A stretch of DNA of 37,864 nt from Uruburuella suis. GTDB taxonomy: Bacteria; Pseudomonadota; Gammaproteobacteria; Burkholderiales; Neisseriaceae. The notes beneath the pieces are model-generated. The model saw nothing but the letters and a program-made list of their open reading frames with translations, was not told the origin of the DNA and searched no databases. Numbering within the stretch: the stretch's first letter is position 1; each line of letters opens with the position of its first letter. The translations under genes were made by a program, and so were the position numbers. Below, piece after piece: positions 31,205 through 37,864 of the stretch. The DNA lies in the NCBI RefSeq assembly GCF_004341385.1, contig NZ_SLXE01000026.1:1-37864 (forward strand), in the 5' to 3' direction.

Positions 31205-32389
31205 TTAGCCGGTGAGCTGGCGGGTGATCAGCTTTTTCAGCGGCGGCAGGTTGTTGCTCACGCGCAGCACCATGCCGCGCAAAAGCTTGGCCGGCGGGGT
31301 TTCGTCGGTGAAAAGCTTCAGCAGCATATTGGTGCCGTGATAAAGCGGTTTGGCATGCAGCATGTGTTTGGTGTCGTATTGCGACAACAGCGCCGGCGCG
31401 GCAATATTCTTGCCTTGCCGTGCGGCTTCGAGAACGAGCTTGGCCAAGGTGTCGGCGCTGGCAAGGCCGAGGTTGAAGCCGTGGGCAGTTACCGGATGCA
31501 TGCCCACGGCGGCATCGCCGATCAGGGCGCTGCGGGTGGCGTAGCAGCGTTGTGCAATCATGCCCACCAGCGGATAGGCGTGCACATCGCTCACCAATTC
31601 CATTTCGCCCAAGCGCTTGCCCAGCTGCTTTTCTACGCTCGCGGCCAGCGCTTCGGGGCTGAGCGCGCGCAGCGCATCGGCCTGGTCGCTGTCGACCGTA
31701 ATCACGGTGTTGGTGAGGTGGGCTTCCAGCGGCAAAAGGGCGATGGTGCGGCCATAATGAAAGCATTCATAGGCCGTGTGTTGGTTGCTGAGGCTGTGTT
31801 TCATGCGGCAGACAAACATGGTGCGGCTGTAGTCGTGCATATCGCAGCCGATGCCGAGCTGGCGGCGGGTTTGCGAAAAGCGGCTGTCGGCGGCCAAGAG
31901 CAGGCTCGCGCTGAGGGTTTCGCCGTTTTCCAACACCACGCGGGCTTCTTCGGGCGTGGTGTGCACGTTTTGCACGCCGGTGCCGCATAAAATCTGAACA
32001 TTGTCCAGCCCTGCCACGGTGTCGTAAGCGGCTTTGCGGATATTGTGGTTGGATATCAAATAGCCCAAGCAATCGGCCGGCTCGCCGCGCGCTTTGGTGG
32101 GCTGGGGAAAGTGCAGCTGATAAGATGATTGGCCGTTGAGCACTTTGGCATCGCGCAGCGGGTAGATTTCGTGTTCGGCAATGCGCTGCCACATGCCCAA
32201 GCGCTGCATAATGGCTTTGGAAACGTGGGTGAGTGCGATTTCGCGGCCGTCGTAAGGCGGGTTTTGCAGAATATCGAGCGGGCTTTTTTCGATCAGGGTC
32301 ACGCTCAGGCCGCTGCCGGCCATTTCGGCGGCAAAGCTCAGGCCGGCGGGGCCGGCGCCGACGATCAGAATATCGCTGTGTGAAGTCAT
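31205..32389 (-). CDS. ubiM: FAD-dependent ubiquinone-ring hydroxylase, UbiM type
   Basis: A 394-residue flavoprotein monooxygenase of the UbiH/UbiF/UbiI family. FAD-binding marks are DILIVGAGPAGLSFAAEMAG at the N-terminus and ALIGDAAVGMHPVTAHGFNL near residue 300, with the NAD(P)H-FAD DG-like motif region LLLAADSRFSQTRRQLGI between. Neisseria use UbiM, a broad-range hydroxylase acting at several ring positions in ubiquinone synthesis, so that name is the best fit; UbiH or UbiF alone would be the alternative. AAGGAAAA precedes ATG 32389. ispB, which makes the ubiquinone tail, is the next protein gene upstream on the same strand. Confidence 0.85.
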   Translation of the reverse strand: MTSHSDILIVGAGPAGLSFAAEMAGSGLSVTLIEKSPLDILQNPPYDGREIALTHVSKAIMQRLGMWQRIAEHEIYPLRDAKVLNGQSSYQLHFPQPTKARGEPADCLGYLISNHNIRKAAYDTVAGLDNVQILCGTGVQNVHTTPEEARVVLENGETLSASLLLAADSRFSQTRRQLGIGCDMHDYSRTMFVCRMKHSLSNQHTAYECFHYGRTIALLPLEAHLTNTVITVDSDQADALRALSPEALAASVEKQLGKRLGEMELVSDVHAYPLVGMIAQRCYATRSALIGDAAVGMHPVTAHGFNLGLASADTLAKLVLEAARQGKNIAAPALLSQYDTKHMLHAKPLYHGTNMLLKLFTDETPPAKLLRGMVLRVSNNLPPLKKLITRQLTG

Positions 32390-32534
32390 GCTGCGTTTTC
32401 CTTGGGAATGTTTTCTCTGCGGCAGGATAAACGAAACATGCTTTTAATGTGCAACTTTTTGCAGCAGATTTGTGGCAGGTCAATATCCATATCGGCGTGC
32501 AAAGTTTCAGACGGCCTTTGGGAAAATAAAAAAA

Positions 32535-32577
32535 TCAGGCCGTCTGAAAAAAACGATTGAGTTTTCAGACGGCCTGA
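32535..32577. terminator. Inverted pair of DNA uptake sequences after tRNA-Arg
   Basis: TCAGGCCGTCTGAAAA and its complement form a 16-bp stem 10 bp past the 3' end of the minus-strand tRNA. A single uptake sequence also lies at about 32506-32518. Confidence 0.7.
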
Positions 32578-32586
32578 TGTGCTTGA

Positions 32587-32661
32587 TGGCCCGGCCAACA
32601 GGAATCGAACCTGTATTTTACGCTTAGGAGGCATACGTTCTATCCGTTGAACTATGGCCGG
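32587..32661 (-). tRNA. tRNA-Arg (anticodon CCT)
   Basis: On the minus strand the full cloverleaf folds: acceptor CCGGCCA/TGGCCGG, D stem GTTC/GAAC, anticodon stem TATGC/GCGTA with loop CTCCTAA (anticodon CCT, reading AGG), T stem ACAGG/CCTGT with loop TTCGATT, discriminator G and an encoded CCA end. It lies between ubiM and ispB. Confidence 0.97.
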
Positions 32662-32676
32662 CGATTTGCGGAAAGT

Positions 32677-33651
32677 TTACGACACGCGCGAGAGCGATTC
32701 TTCGGCCAGGCCGCGCATGGCGCGGGTGATGTCGTTGTCGGGCAGCTTATCGAGGCAGGCGAGGGCTTTGGCCACGGCTTTGCGCGCTTCGTTAACCGAA
32801 TAAGCCAGCGCATCCGAGCCGGTAACGTGGGCGTGGATTTTGTCGAAATAGCTGCGGTCGGCTTGTTGCAGTGCGCTGCGCACATCATCGGCGGCTTCGG
32901 CGCTGCCTTGCTGCATCAGGTAAATCAGCGGCAGCGTGGGCTTGCCTTCGGCCAAATCATCGCCGACATTTTTGCCGATTTCGGCGGGGTCGCCCGAATA
33001 ATCGAGCACATCATCGATGATTTGAAAAGCTGTGCCCACATACATGCCGTAATCTTTCAGCGCCTGCTCCTGCTCCGGCGCGGCGCCGGCCAAAATCGCG
33101 CCCACTTGGGCGGCGGCTTCGAAAAGCTTGGCGGTTTTGTATTGAATCACTTGCACATATTCGGCTTCGGTGATGTCGGTGTTGCCGATATTCATCAGCT
33201 GCATCACCTCGCCCTCGGCAATAATATTGGTGGCATCGGCCATCACTTCGAGAATTTTCATGCTGCCCGAGCCTACCATCAATTGGAATGCGCGGGTGTA
33301 GAGAAAATCGCCCACCAGCACGGCAGCGGCGTTGCCGAAAAGATTGTTGGCCGTTTGGCGGCCGCGGCGCAATTCGCTCTCATCCACCACATCATCGTGC
33401 AGCAGGGTGGAAGTGTGGATAAATTCCACCATTGCCGCGAGCGAATAAAGCTTTTCGTGGTCGTAGCCCAGCGCTTTGCCGGCCAAAATGGTGATAATCG
33501 GGCGCAAGCGCTTGCCGCCGGCGCTGATGATATAGGTGCCGATTTGGGCAATCAGCGCCACTTCCGATTGCACGGCTTGGCTGATTACAACGTTGACTTT
33601 GGCCAAATCTTCATTCAGATGGCGTTGGAAATAAGGCAGGTTTTCAAGCAT
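32677..33651 (-). CDS. ispB: Octaprenyl diphosphate synthase (long-chain polyprenyl synthase)
   Basis: A 324-residue all-helical trans-prenyltransferase that builds the ubiquinone-8 side chain from IPP and FPP. Both Asp-rich motifs are present: LLHDDVVDES (first) and IIDDVLDYSGD (second), with GGKRLRP and GKPTLPLIYLM. I chose ATG 33651 (MLENLPYFQRHLNEDL), where similarity to the family begins; the longer frame to 33747 adds an implausible basic leader. The gene is divergent from rplU, and a Correia-like element lies in the shared upstream region. Confidence 0.92.
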   Translation of the reverse strand: MLENLPYFQRHLNEDLAKVNVVISQAVQSEVALIAQIGTYIISAGGKRLRPIITILAGKALGYDHEKLYSLAAMVEFIHTSTLLHDDVVDESELRRGRQTANNLFGNAAAVLVGDFLYTRAFQLMVGSGSMKILEVMADATNIIAEGEVMQLMNIGNTDITEAEYVQVIQYKTAKLFEAAAQVGAILAGAAPEQEQALKDYGMYVGTAFQIIDDVLDYSGDPAEIGKNVGDDLAEGKPTLPLIYLMQQGSAEAADDVRSALQQADRSYFDKIHAHVTGSDALAYSVNEARKAVAKALACLDKLPDNDITRAMRGLAEESLSRVS

Positions 33652-33752
33652 GGCTGTTGGGCGGCTTTGTGGCTGGGGCGCTTGCGGGCGCTGGTTTTTA
33701 AAGGCAATATAGCGGGTGATTATAGCAGCAAAGCCGCCTGATTGCATGGATT

Positions 33753-33854
33753 ATACCCATTCAAAAAATAACCTTTCTGCGTTGTCTCGCCTTGCCGTGC
33801 TATCTGTGCTGGCTTCGGCTCTTCACCTTGTCAGCTTATTTTTTGAATGGATAT
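33753..33854 (+). repeat. Correia-like element, copy 4
   Basis: A 102-bp element starting ATACCCATTCAAAAAATAAC and ending TTTTTTGAATGGATAT, in the orientation of copies 1 and 2. The core GTTGTCTCGCCTTGCCGTGC and TATCTGTGCTGGCTTCGGCT is conserved. It lies 100 bp upstream of ispB and 72 bp upstream of the rplU -35 box. Confidence 0.88.
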
Positions 33855-33926
33855 TGTCGGCGCTTTTTTGTGCCTGTGTGGTGCGCCGTTTTCAGACGGC
33901 CTCGGTTGGCGGAAAGGAATAAAGCT

Positions 33927-33955
33927 TTGACAAAACAAAATAGTATGGCTATAAT
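33927..33955 (+). promoter_or_regulatory. Perfect consensus sigma-70 promoter of rplU-rpmA
   Basis: TTGACA at 33927-33932 and TATAAT at 33950-33955 with a 17-bp spacer: all twelve consensus bases and the optimal spacing. Confidence 0.92.
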
Positions 33956-34012
33956 TCTCGATTCCGTGCATGGTGCGCGGAAGTTTTAACCAGAATTCTC
34001 ATGGAGTTGAGT

Positions 34013-34321
34013 ATGTACGCGGTCGTAAAAACCGGCGGTAAACAATACAAAGTTACCGTTGGCGAAAAATTGAAAGTAGAACAGATACCAGCCGAACTCG
34101 ACAGCCAAATCGAACTGAACGAAGTTTTGATGATTGCTGACGGCGAATCTGTAAAAGTTGGCGCGCCCTTTATCGAAGGCGCCAAAGTAACGGCTAAAGT
34201 AGTGGCCCACGGCCGCGGCGATAAAATCCGCATTTTCAAAATGCGCCGCCGCAAGCACTACCAAAAACGCCAAGGCCACCGCCAAAATTTCACCCAAATC
34301 GAAATCGTGGCAATCGCTTAA
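34013..34321 (+). CDS. rplU: 50S ribosomal protein L21
   Basis: A 102-residue ribosomal protein: MYAVVKTGGKQYKVTVGEKL at the start and FKMRRRKHYQKRQGHRQNFT near the end are hallmark L21 segments. ATG 34013 is preferred over 34001 because GGAGTTGAGT lies before it and the family begins MYAVV. It forms an operon with rpmA, 25 bp downstream. Confidence 0.97.
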   Translation: MYAVVKTGGKQYKVTVGEKLKVEQIPAELDSQIELNEVLMIADGESVKVGAPFIEGAKVTAKVVAHGRGDKIRIFKMRRRKHYQKRQGHRQNFTQIEIVAIA

Positions 34322-34346
34322 TTTAACAGTTTAGGAGTAAGGTAAT

Positions 34347-34619
34347 ATGGCAACCAAAAAAGCTGGTGGTAGCTCTCGAAATGGTCGCGATTCAGAAGCC
34401 AAACGCCTGGGCGTAAAAGCCTTCGGCAGCGAGCTGATTCCGGCAGGTTCAATCATCGTGCGTCAGCGCGGCACCCGTTTCCACGCCGGTGAAAACGTAG
34501 GTATGGGCAAAGACCACACCTTGTTCGCCAAAGTGGACGGTTATGTGGAATTCGCCACCAAAGGCGCACTCAACCGCAAAACCGTGAGCGTACGCCCCTA
34601 CACCGGCGCCGATGAATAA
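34347..34619 (+). CDS. rpmA: 50S ribosomal protein L27
   Basis: A 90-residue ribosomal protein. MATKKAGGSSRNGRDSEAKR, then LGVKAFGSELIPAGSIIVRQ and RGTRFHAGENVGMGKDHTLF match L27. The N-terminal MATKKAGGSS tail, which reaches the peptidyl-transferase centre, is complete and needs no processing. AGGAGTAAGGTAAT precedes the ATG. Confidence 0.97.
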   Translation: MATKKAGGSSRNGRDSEAKRLGVKAFGSELIPAGSIIVRQRGTRFHAGENVGMGKDHTLFAKVDGYVEFATKGALNRKTVSVRPYTGADE

Positions 34620-34645
34620 TCGTCGATGCTGCTGATGCGGTAAAC

Positions 34646-34677
34646 AAAAAGCCCTGCGATTGCAGGGCTTTTTTTTG
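34646..34677 (+). terminator. Rho-independent terminator of rplU-rpmA
   Basis: AAAAAGCCCTGC and GCAGGGCTTTTT with a 4-base loop and an 8-T tract, 27 bp past rpmA. Confidence 0.92.
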
Positions 34678-34693
34678 TGCGAAGTAAGGGCAT

Positions 34694-34730
34694 AAAGGCC
34701 GTCTGAAAAATGAAGCTTTCAGACGGCCTT
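34694..34730. terminator. Inverted pair of DNA uptake sequences
   Basis: AAAGGCCGTCTGAAA and its complement with a 7-base loop. The 178 bp from here to the ampG stop contain no supported gene. Confidence 0.65.
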
Positions 34731-34908
34731 GATTTTAGGGGTTGTTCACATTTCATCATGCAGCAATCGTTTGGCTCAAAAGAGCGCCTGCTGCGTTTTC
34801 CACCTTGCAAGCGCGCTTTTGCCCTCAAAAGCTTACGCGCGGATGGATGGTGAACACACCCTAGCTCAGCAGGTTTTGCAACAAAGCTTTAACTCATTGT
34901 GCAGCCTG

Positions 34909-36432
34909 TCATGCTTTTTGCCGGTAAATCTTTTTGTCGACCCAATACACCAAAAGCAGCACCGGCACGCCCAAAAGCGTGGTAAACATAAAAAAGCCGG
35001 GATAGCCGATTTTATCGACAATCGAGCCGGAATAGCCGCCCAAGGTTTTGGGCAGCAGCGTCATCAGCGAGCTGAAAATCGCATATTGAACGGCGGTGAA
35101 GCGGATGCTGGTGAGCGCCGATAAAAAAGCGATAAACACCGCACCGGCGAGCCCTGCGGCCAAATTATCAAAGCCCACCGCCAAATACATAAACGGCACA
35201 TCATGCCCGCGCCAGGCGAGCAGGATAAACATCAGATTGGTGGCGGCGGCCAGCACCGCGCCGGCCATCATCATTTTCATTAGCGAAAAACGCTGCGAGA
35301 GCAAGCCGCCCAAAAAGCCGCCGGCAATCGCCATAATCACGCCGAAGGTTTTTACCGCAGCGGCGATTTCTTCTTTGCTGAAACCCATATCCTGATAAAA
35401 CACATTGGAAATCACACCGGCCACAATATCCGAAATGCGGTAAAGGCCGATTAATGCCAACAAAAGCAGGGCGGATTTGCCGTAGCGGCGGAAAAAGTCG
35501 GCCACCGGCTCCACCCAAGTGTTCACCGCCAGCGATTTGGCCACCAGCCCGCTTTTCACCACCAGCGTGCCGGCCGCAGCGGCCACCGCCACCGAAAGCA
35601 GCAGGCGCAGCGATTCGAGCAAAAAGCCGGCCAACACGCCGCCGCTTTGCGGCAGCAGCCGGCCAAAGCCGATAAAGGCGGCCACAAAAGCGCCCACCGC
35701 GCAGGCAAAAAGCAGCAGCAGGCGGAAATTGTCGGCGGCCGGGCGCGCGGCAGTGGCGGCGCGTGAGCTGGCCGGCTCGCGCGTAAACAGCGTGGTGGCC
35801 ACGCCCACGCCCATCACCGCCGCCATAATCAGATAAGTTTGCTGCCAAGCGCGATACACATAAGCCTGCTCGTGCGAGCCCAGCCAGGCTGCCAAAAACA
35901 GCGCGCCTGCGCCCGCTACAATCATGCCGATGCGGTAGCCCGCATTATAAGTGGCCGCAATCACCGACTGCATGGCGCTGTCGCCTTGAGCGATTTCGAT
36001 GCGGTAGGCATCAATCACCACATCTTGCGTGGCCGAAGAGAAGCCCAGCAACACCGCCGAGAGCGCCATGTAAACCAACGCCGTTTCGGTGGTGGGGTTG
36101 ATCATCGCCATCAGGCAGATGGCGGCAATAATCATCGCCTGAGCCAGTAAGAGCCAGGCGCGGCGGCGGCCGAGCAGGCGCGTGAAAAGCGGCAGTGGCA
36201 GCGAATCAATCAGCGGTGCCCACACGAATTTAAACGAATAAGCCAAAGCGGCCCAGCTGAACATGGTTACCGTGCTGCGCTCCACACCCGCTTCGCGCAG
36301 CCACAGCGAGAGGCTGGAGAAAATCAGCAAAATCGGTACACCGGCCGAAAAACCGAGCAAAAATAAAGTAACCGCGCGGCGGTCGGCATAGGCGGCAGCG
36401 GCCGAGCGCCAGCTTTTTTGAGGTGCAGACAT
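34909..36432 (-). CDS. ampG: AmpG-type muropeptide MFS transporter
   Basis: A 507-residue inner-membrane permease of the major facilitator family with about twelve or more hydrophobic segments. It imports GlcNAc-anhydroMurNAc muropeptides for cell-wall recycling. FLLGFSAGVPILLIFSSLSL and WLREAGVERSTVTMFSWAAL near the N-terminus, FVWAPLIDSLPLP, and SSATQDVVIDAYRIE are typical of AmpG. I chose ATG 36432; an ATG three codons upstream at 36441 is possible. No strong ribosome site is seen. It is a single gene on the minus strand, divergent from hslO. Confidence 0.9.
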   Translation of the reverse strand: MSAPQKSWRSAAAAYADRRAVTLFLLGFSAGVPILLIFSSLSLWLREAGVERSTVTMFSWAALAYSFKFVWAPLIDSLPLPLFTRLLGRRRAWLLLAQAMIIAAICLMAMINPTTETALVYMALSAVLLGFSSATQDVVIDAYRIEIAQGDSAMQSVIAATYNAGYRIGMIVAGAGALFLAAWLGSHEQAYVYRAWQQTYLIMAAVMGVGVATTLFTREPASSRAATAARPAADNFRLLLLFACAVGAFVAAFIGFGRLLPQSGGVLAGFLLESLRLLLSVAVAAAAGTLVVKSGLVAKSLAVNTWVEPVADFFRRYGKSALLLLALIGLYRISDIVAGVISNVFYQDMGFSKEEIAAAVKTFGVIMAIAGGFLGGLLSQRFSLMKMMMAGAVLAAATNLMFILLAWRGHDVPFMYLAVGFDNLAAGLAGAVFIAFLSALTSIRFTAVQYAIFSSLMTLLPKTLGGYSGSIVDKIGYPGFFMFTTLLGVPVLLLVYWVDKKIYRQKA

Positions 36433-36599
36433 AAAACACAATCAGCGGCCGTCTGCTTTCAGACGGCCTTTGTCATTAAAGAGAGCGGCTATTGTAGCAA
36501 GTATGGTTTGAGACCGTCTGAAAAGTTTGCCGCCCTTGATTTCAGACGGCCTGCAACCATATTGCTTAGCATCAGAACCTATCAAGCAGAAAGAACAAC
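36433..36599. other. Divergent ampG/hslO intergenic region with uptake-sequence palindromes
   Basis: GGCCGTCTG and CAGACGGCC at 36447-36468 form a tight hairpin. A variant pair, GACCGTCTGAAAA near 36512 and TTTCAGACGGCCT near 36540-36552, follows. These occupy the space where both promoters should lie; no clear promoter boxes were found. Confidence 0.5.
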
Positions 36600-37514
36600 A
36601 TGACCAGCAACACACCCGCCGCAGCCGGCCAAGCCGACTGCCGCACCCGTTTTATTTTCGACAACATGCCCGTGCGCGGGCTGCATGTGCGCCTGCAAGA
36701 AGTGTGGCAACACATTGAGGGGCGCAAACATTATCCGGCCGCCATCCGCCAGGCTTTGGGCGAATTGCTCGCCGCCGGCGCGCTGCTTTCGAGCAATCTT
36801 AAAATCGAGGGCACGCTGATTGTGCAAGTTCAGGGGCAGGGGCGCCTGAAAATGCTGGTGGTAGAAGCCACTTCCGGCCACACCTGCCGCGCCACCGCCC
36901 GTTGGGACGAGCAGGCCGAAATCGGTGATGATGAAAATCTGCGCGATTTGCTCGGCGACAACGGCGTGTTTGTGATTACCTTGCAGCCGCAAGAGGGCGA
37001 GCCGTGGCAGGGCGTGGTGCCGCTTGAGGGCGGCAGCATTGCTGAAATGCTGATGAATTACATGAAGCGCTCCGAGCAGCTGGACACCTTTATTGCGCTG
37101 GCCGCATCCGATCAAGCTGTGGGCGGTTTGCTGCTGCAACGTCTGCCGGAAGAAACCCTTGATGCCGAAGCCTGGAATCATGTGGAAACGCTGGCGCGCA
37201 CCGCCACGGCCCATGAATTGGCCGATTTGGATGCGCAACACATGCTCTACCGTCTGTTTCACGAAACTCCGCCGCGCGTGTTTGCACCGGAAAACATCGA
37301 ATTTGCCTGCACCTGCTCGCGCGGCAAAGTGAGTGATATGCTGCTGATGCTGGGCGGTGAAGAAATCGGCGAAGTGGTGGCCGAGCAAGGCAGCGTGGAA
37401 ATCGATTGCGATTTTTGCAATGAGAAATATGTGTTTGACGAAACCGATGTGAATGCGCTGTTTGGCGCCGATGTGGTGAATGCCGTGCGCATGGAGGCGC
37501 AGCGGATCCAGTGA
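36600..37514 (+). CDS. hslO: Redox-regulated chaperone Hsp33
   Basis: A 304-residue cytoplasmic holdase that is switched on by oxidation. The C-terminal zinc site is complete: FACTCSRGKV (Cys-x-Cys) and IDCDFCNEKYVF (Cys-x-x-Cys). The N-terminal substrate-binding domain shows VRGLHVRLQEVW, GALLSSNLKIEGTLIVQVQG and VVPLEGGSIAEMLMNYMKRS. The length is normal. The last base of the stop codon is the first base of the Correia-like copy at 37514. Confidence 0.95.
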   Translation: MTSNTPAAAGQADCRTRFIFDNMPVRGLHVRLQEVWQHIEGRKHYPAAIRQALGELLAAGALLSSNLKIEGTLIVQVQGQGRLKMLVVEATSGHTCRATARWDEQAEIGDDENLRDLLGDNGVFVITLQPQEGEPWQGVVPLEGGSIAEMLMNYMKRSEQLDTFIALAASDQAVGGLLLQRLPEETLDAEAWNHVETLARTATAHELADLDAQHMLYRLFHETPPRVFAPENIEFACTCSRGKVSDMLLMLGGEEIGEVVAEQGSVEIDCDFCNEKYVFDETDVNALFGADVVNAVRMEAQRIQ

Positions 37515-37617
37515 TACCCATTCAAAAAAGTAAGCTAACAAGGCGGCGAGCCGCAGACAGTACAGATAGTACGGCAAGGCGAGGCAACGAAGTTAGGTTA
37601 TTTTTTTGGATTGGTAT
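37514..37617 (-). repeat. Correia-like element, copy 5
   Basis: A 104-bp element starting ATACCCATTCAAAAAAGTAA and ending TTTTTTTGGATTGGTAT, inverted relative to copies 1, 2 and 4. The core GCCGCAGACAGTACAGATAG and GGCAAGGCGAGGCAACG is the same as the inner sequence of classical neisserial Correia repeats as I know them. It abuts the hslO stop. Confidence 0.92.
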
Positions 37618-37643
37618 GATGCATGGCATTTCAAATCAAGGCG

Positions 37644-37703
37644 TAAGGGACAAAAAAGGTGCTCTTTTGAAGAAACATCTTCCTAAGGGACATTTTAGGT
37701 GCT
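37644..37703. repeat. Two 20-bp direct repeats at the end of a transposase fragment
   Basis: TAAGGGACAAAAAAGGTGCT at 37644-37663 and TAAGGGACATTTTAGGTGCT at 37684-37703 match at 16 of 20 bases, 40 bp apart. They straddle the transposase stop and may be the terminal and sub-terminal sites of the insertion sequence. Confidence 0.6.
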
Positions 37704-37864
37704 GTTAAGGTTTTTCCGAGAAAAATAATCCTTAATAAACCTTATCTTATTCTCTTTTCTCATGCCCTGGTGACAGCGCAGTTTCTGCTTCATATCCCCA
37801 AAACGGCCTTCCAGAAAATTGGTGGTTTTGGGAATGTCCAATTCAGCAAACCGCTCAAAGGCAA
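37695..37864 (-). CDS. Transposase, C-terminal fragment (window edge), IS256/IS1249-like
   Basis: An open frame of 55 codons runs in from the window edge on the minus strand and stops at 37695. It reads FERFAELDIPKTTNFLEGRF, then GDMKQKLRCHQGMRKENKIR and FIKDYFSRKN. The pattern T-T-N-x-L-E-G followed by LR-x-H-x-GM resembles the C-terminal end of IS256/IS1249-type DDE transposases. Whether the rest is intact lies outside the window. Confidence 0.65.
   Translation of the reverse strand, partial: AFERFAELDIPKTTNFLEGRFGDMKQKLRCHQGMRKENKIRFIKDYFSRKNLNST

Larger units (their letters stand above)
33652..34012. other. Divergent ispB/rplU intergenic region
   Basis: About 360 bp without a supported gene. 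It holds the Correia-like copy at 33753-33854, a reversed uptake sequence at about 33890-33902 and the rplU promoter. No distinct ispB promoter could be assigned. Confidence 0.5.

Overview
The window is chromosomal DNA of a Neisseria species (Betaproteobacteria). The 12-base uptake sequence AGGCCGTCTGAA (the AG-DUS dialect) occurs dozens of times, often as inverted pairs that act as terminators. The gene content is also neisserial: LpxL1-type acyltransferase, MtrR/MtrCDE, UbiM and a Slam/lipoprotein pair. The AG rather than AT dialect argues for a commensal or animal-associated species rather than N. meningitidis or N. gonorrhoeae; the exact species cannot be read from the sequence.

Layout. 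1-100: end of an IS3-family element. 162-3535: an HTH regulator, a surface lipoprotein with a long AAAEK array, and its likely Slam translocator. 3536-4315: non-coding, with a perfect 31-bp inverted repeat. 4316-9534: a LysE-type exporter, lpxL, and a tight set of DarA-like, DarB-like, unknown and BtrH_N/DUF4872-type genes that looks like a small fatty-acid-derived biosynthetic locus. 9568-9783: two tandem Correia-like elements. 9871-12343: phosphate transporter and thiE.

12637-20696 is the conserved replication region: yidC, yidD, rnpA and rpmH on the minus strand, then dnaA, dnaN and gyrB on the plus strand, with no recF between dnaN and gyrB. 20938-22730 is a minus-strand set of thioesterase, TerB-like protein and xerC; a universal stress protein follows at 22865. 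23431-30271 is the multidrug efflux locus, with mtrR divergent from mtrC-mtrD-mtrE. 30674-31093 holds rpmB-rpmG. 31205-33651 is ubiM, tRNA-Arg(CCT) and ispB, two of which serve ubiquinone synthesis. 34013-34619 is rplU-rpmA behind a perfect consensus promoter. ampG and hslO follow, and the window ends in a transposase fragment.

The most interesting points are: (i) five copies of a ~104-bp element with a Correia-like core but different termini; (ii) the DarA/DarB/BtrH-type locus with an uncharacterised small protein; (iii) the Slam-linked lipoprotein with a homogenised AAAEK stalk; (iv) an exact 39-bp duplication in mtrE that probably enlarges an extracellular loop; (v) three genes whose last codons and stop (E-A-V-stop) are supplied by the uptake sequence. 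All functions are inferred from reading the sequence; no database search was run.
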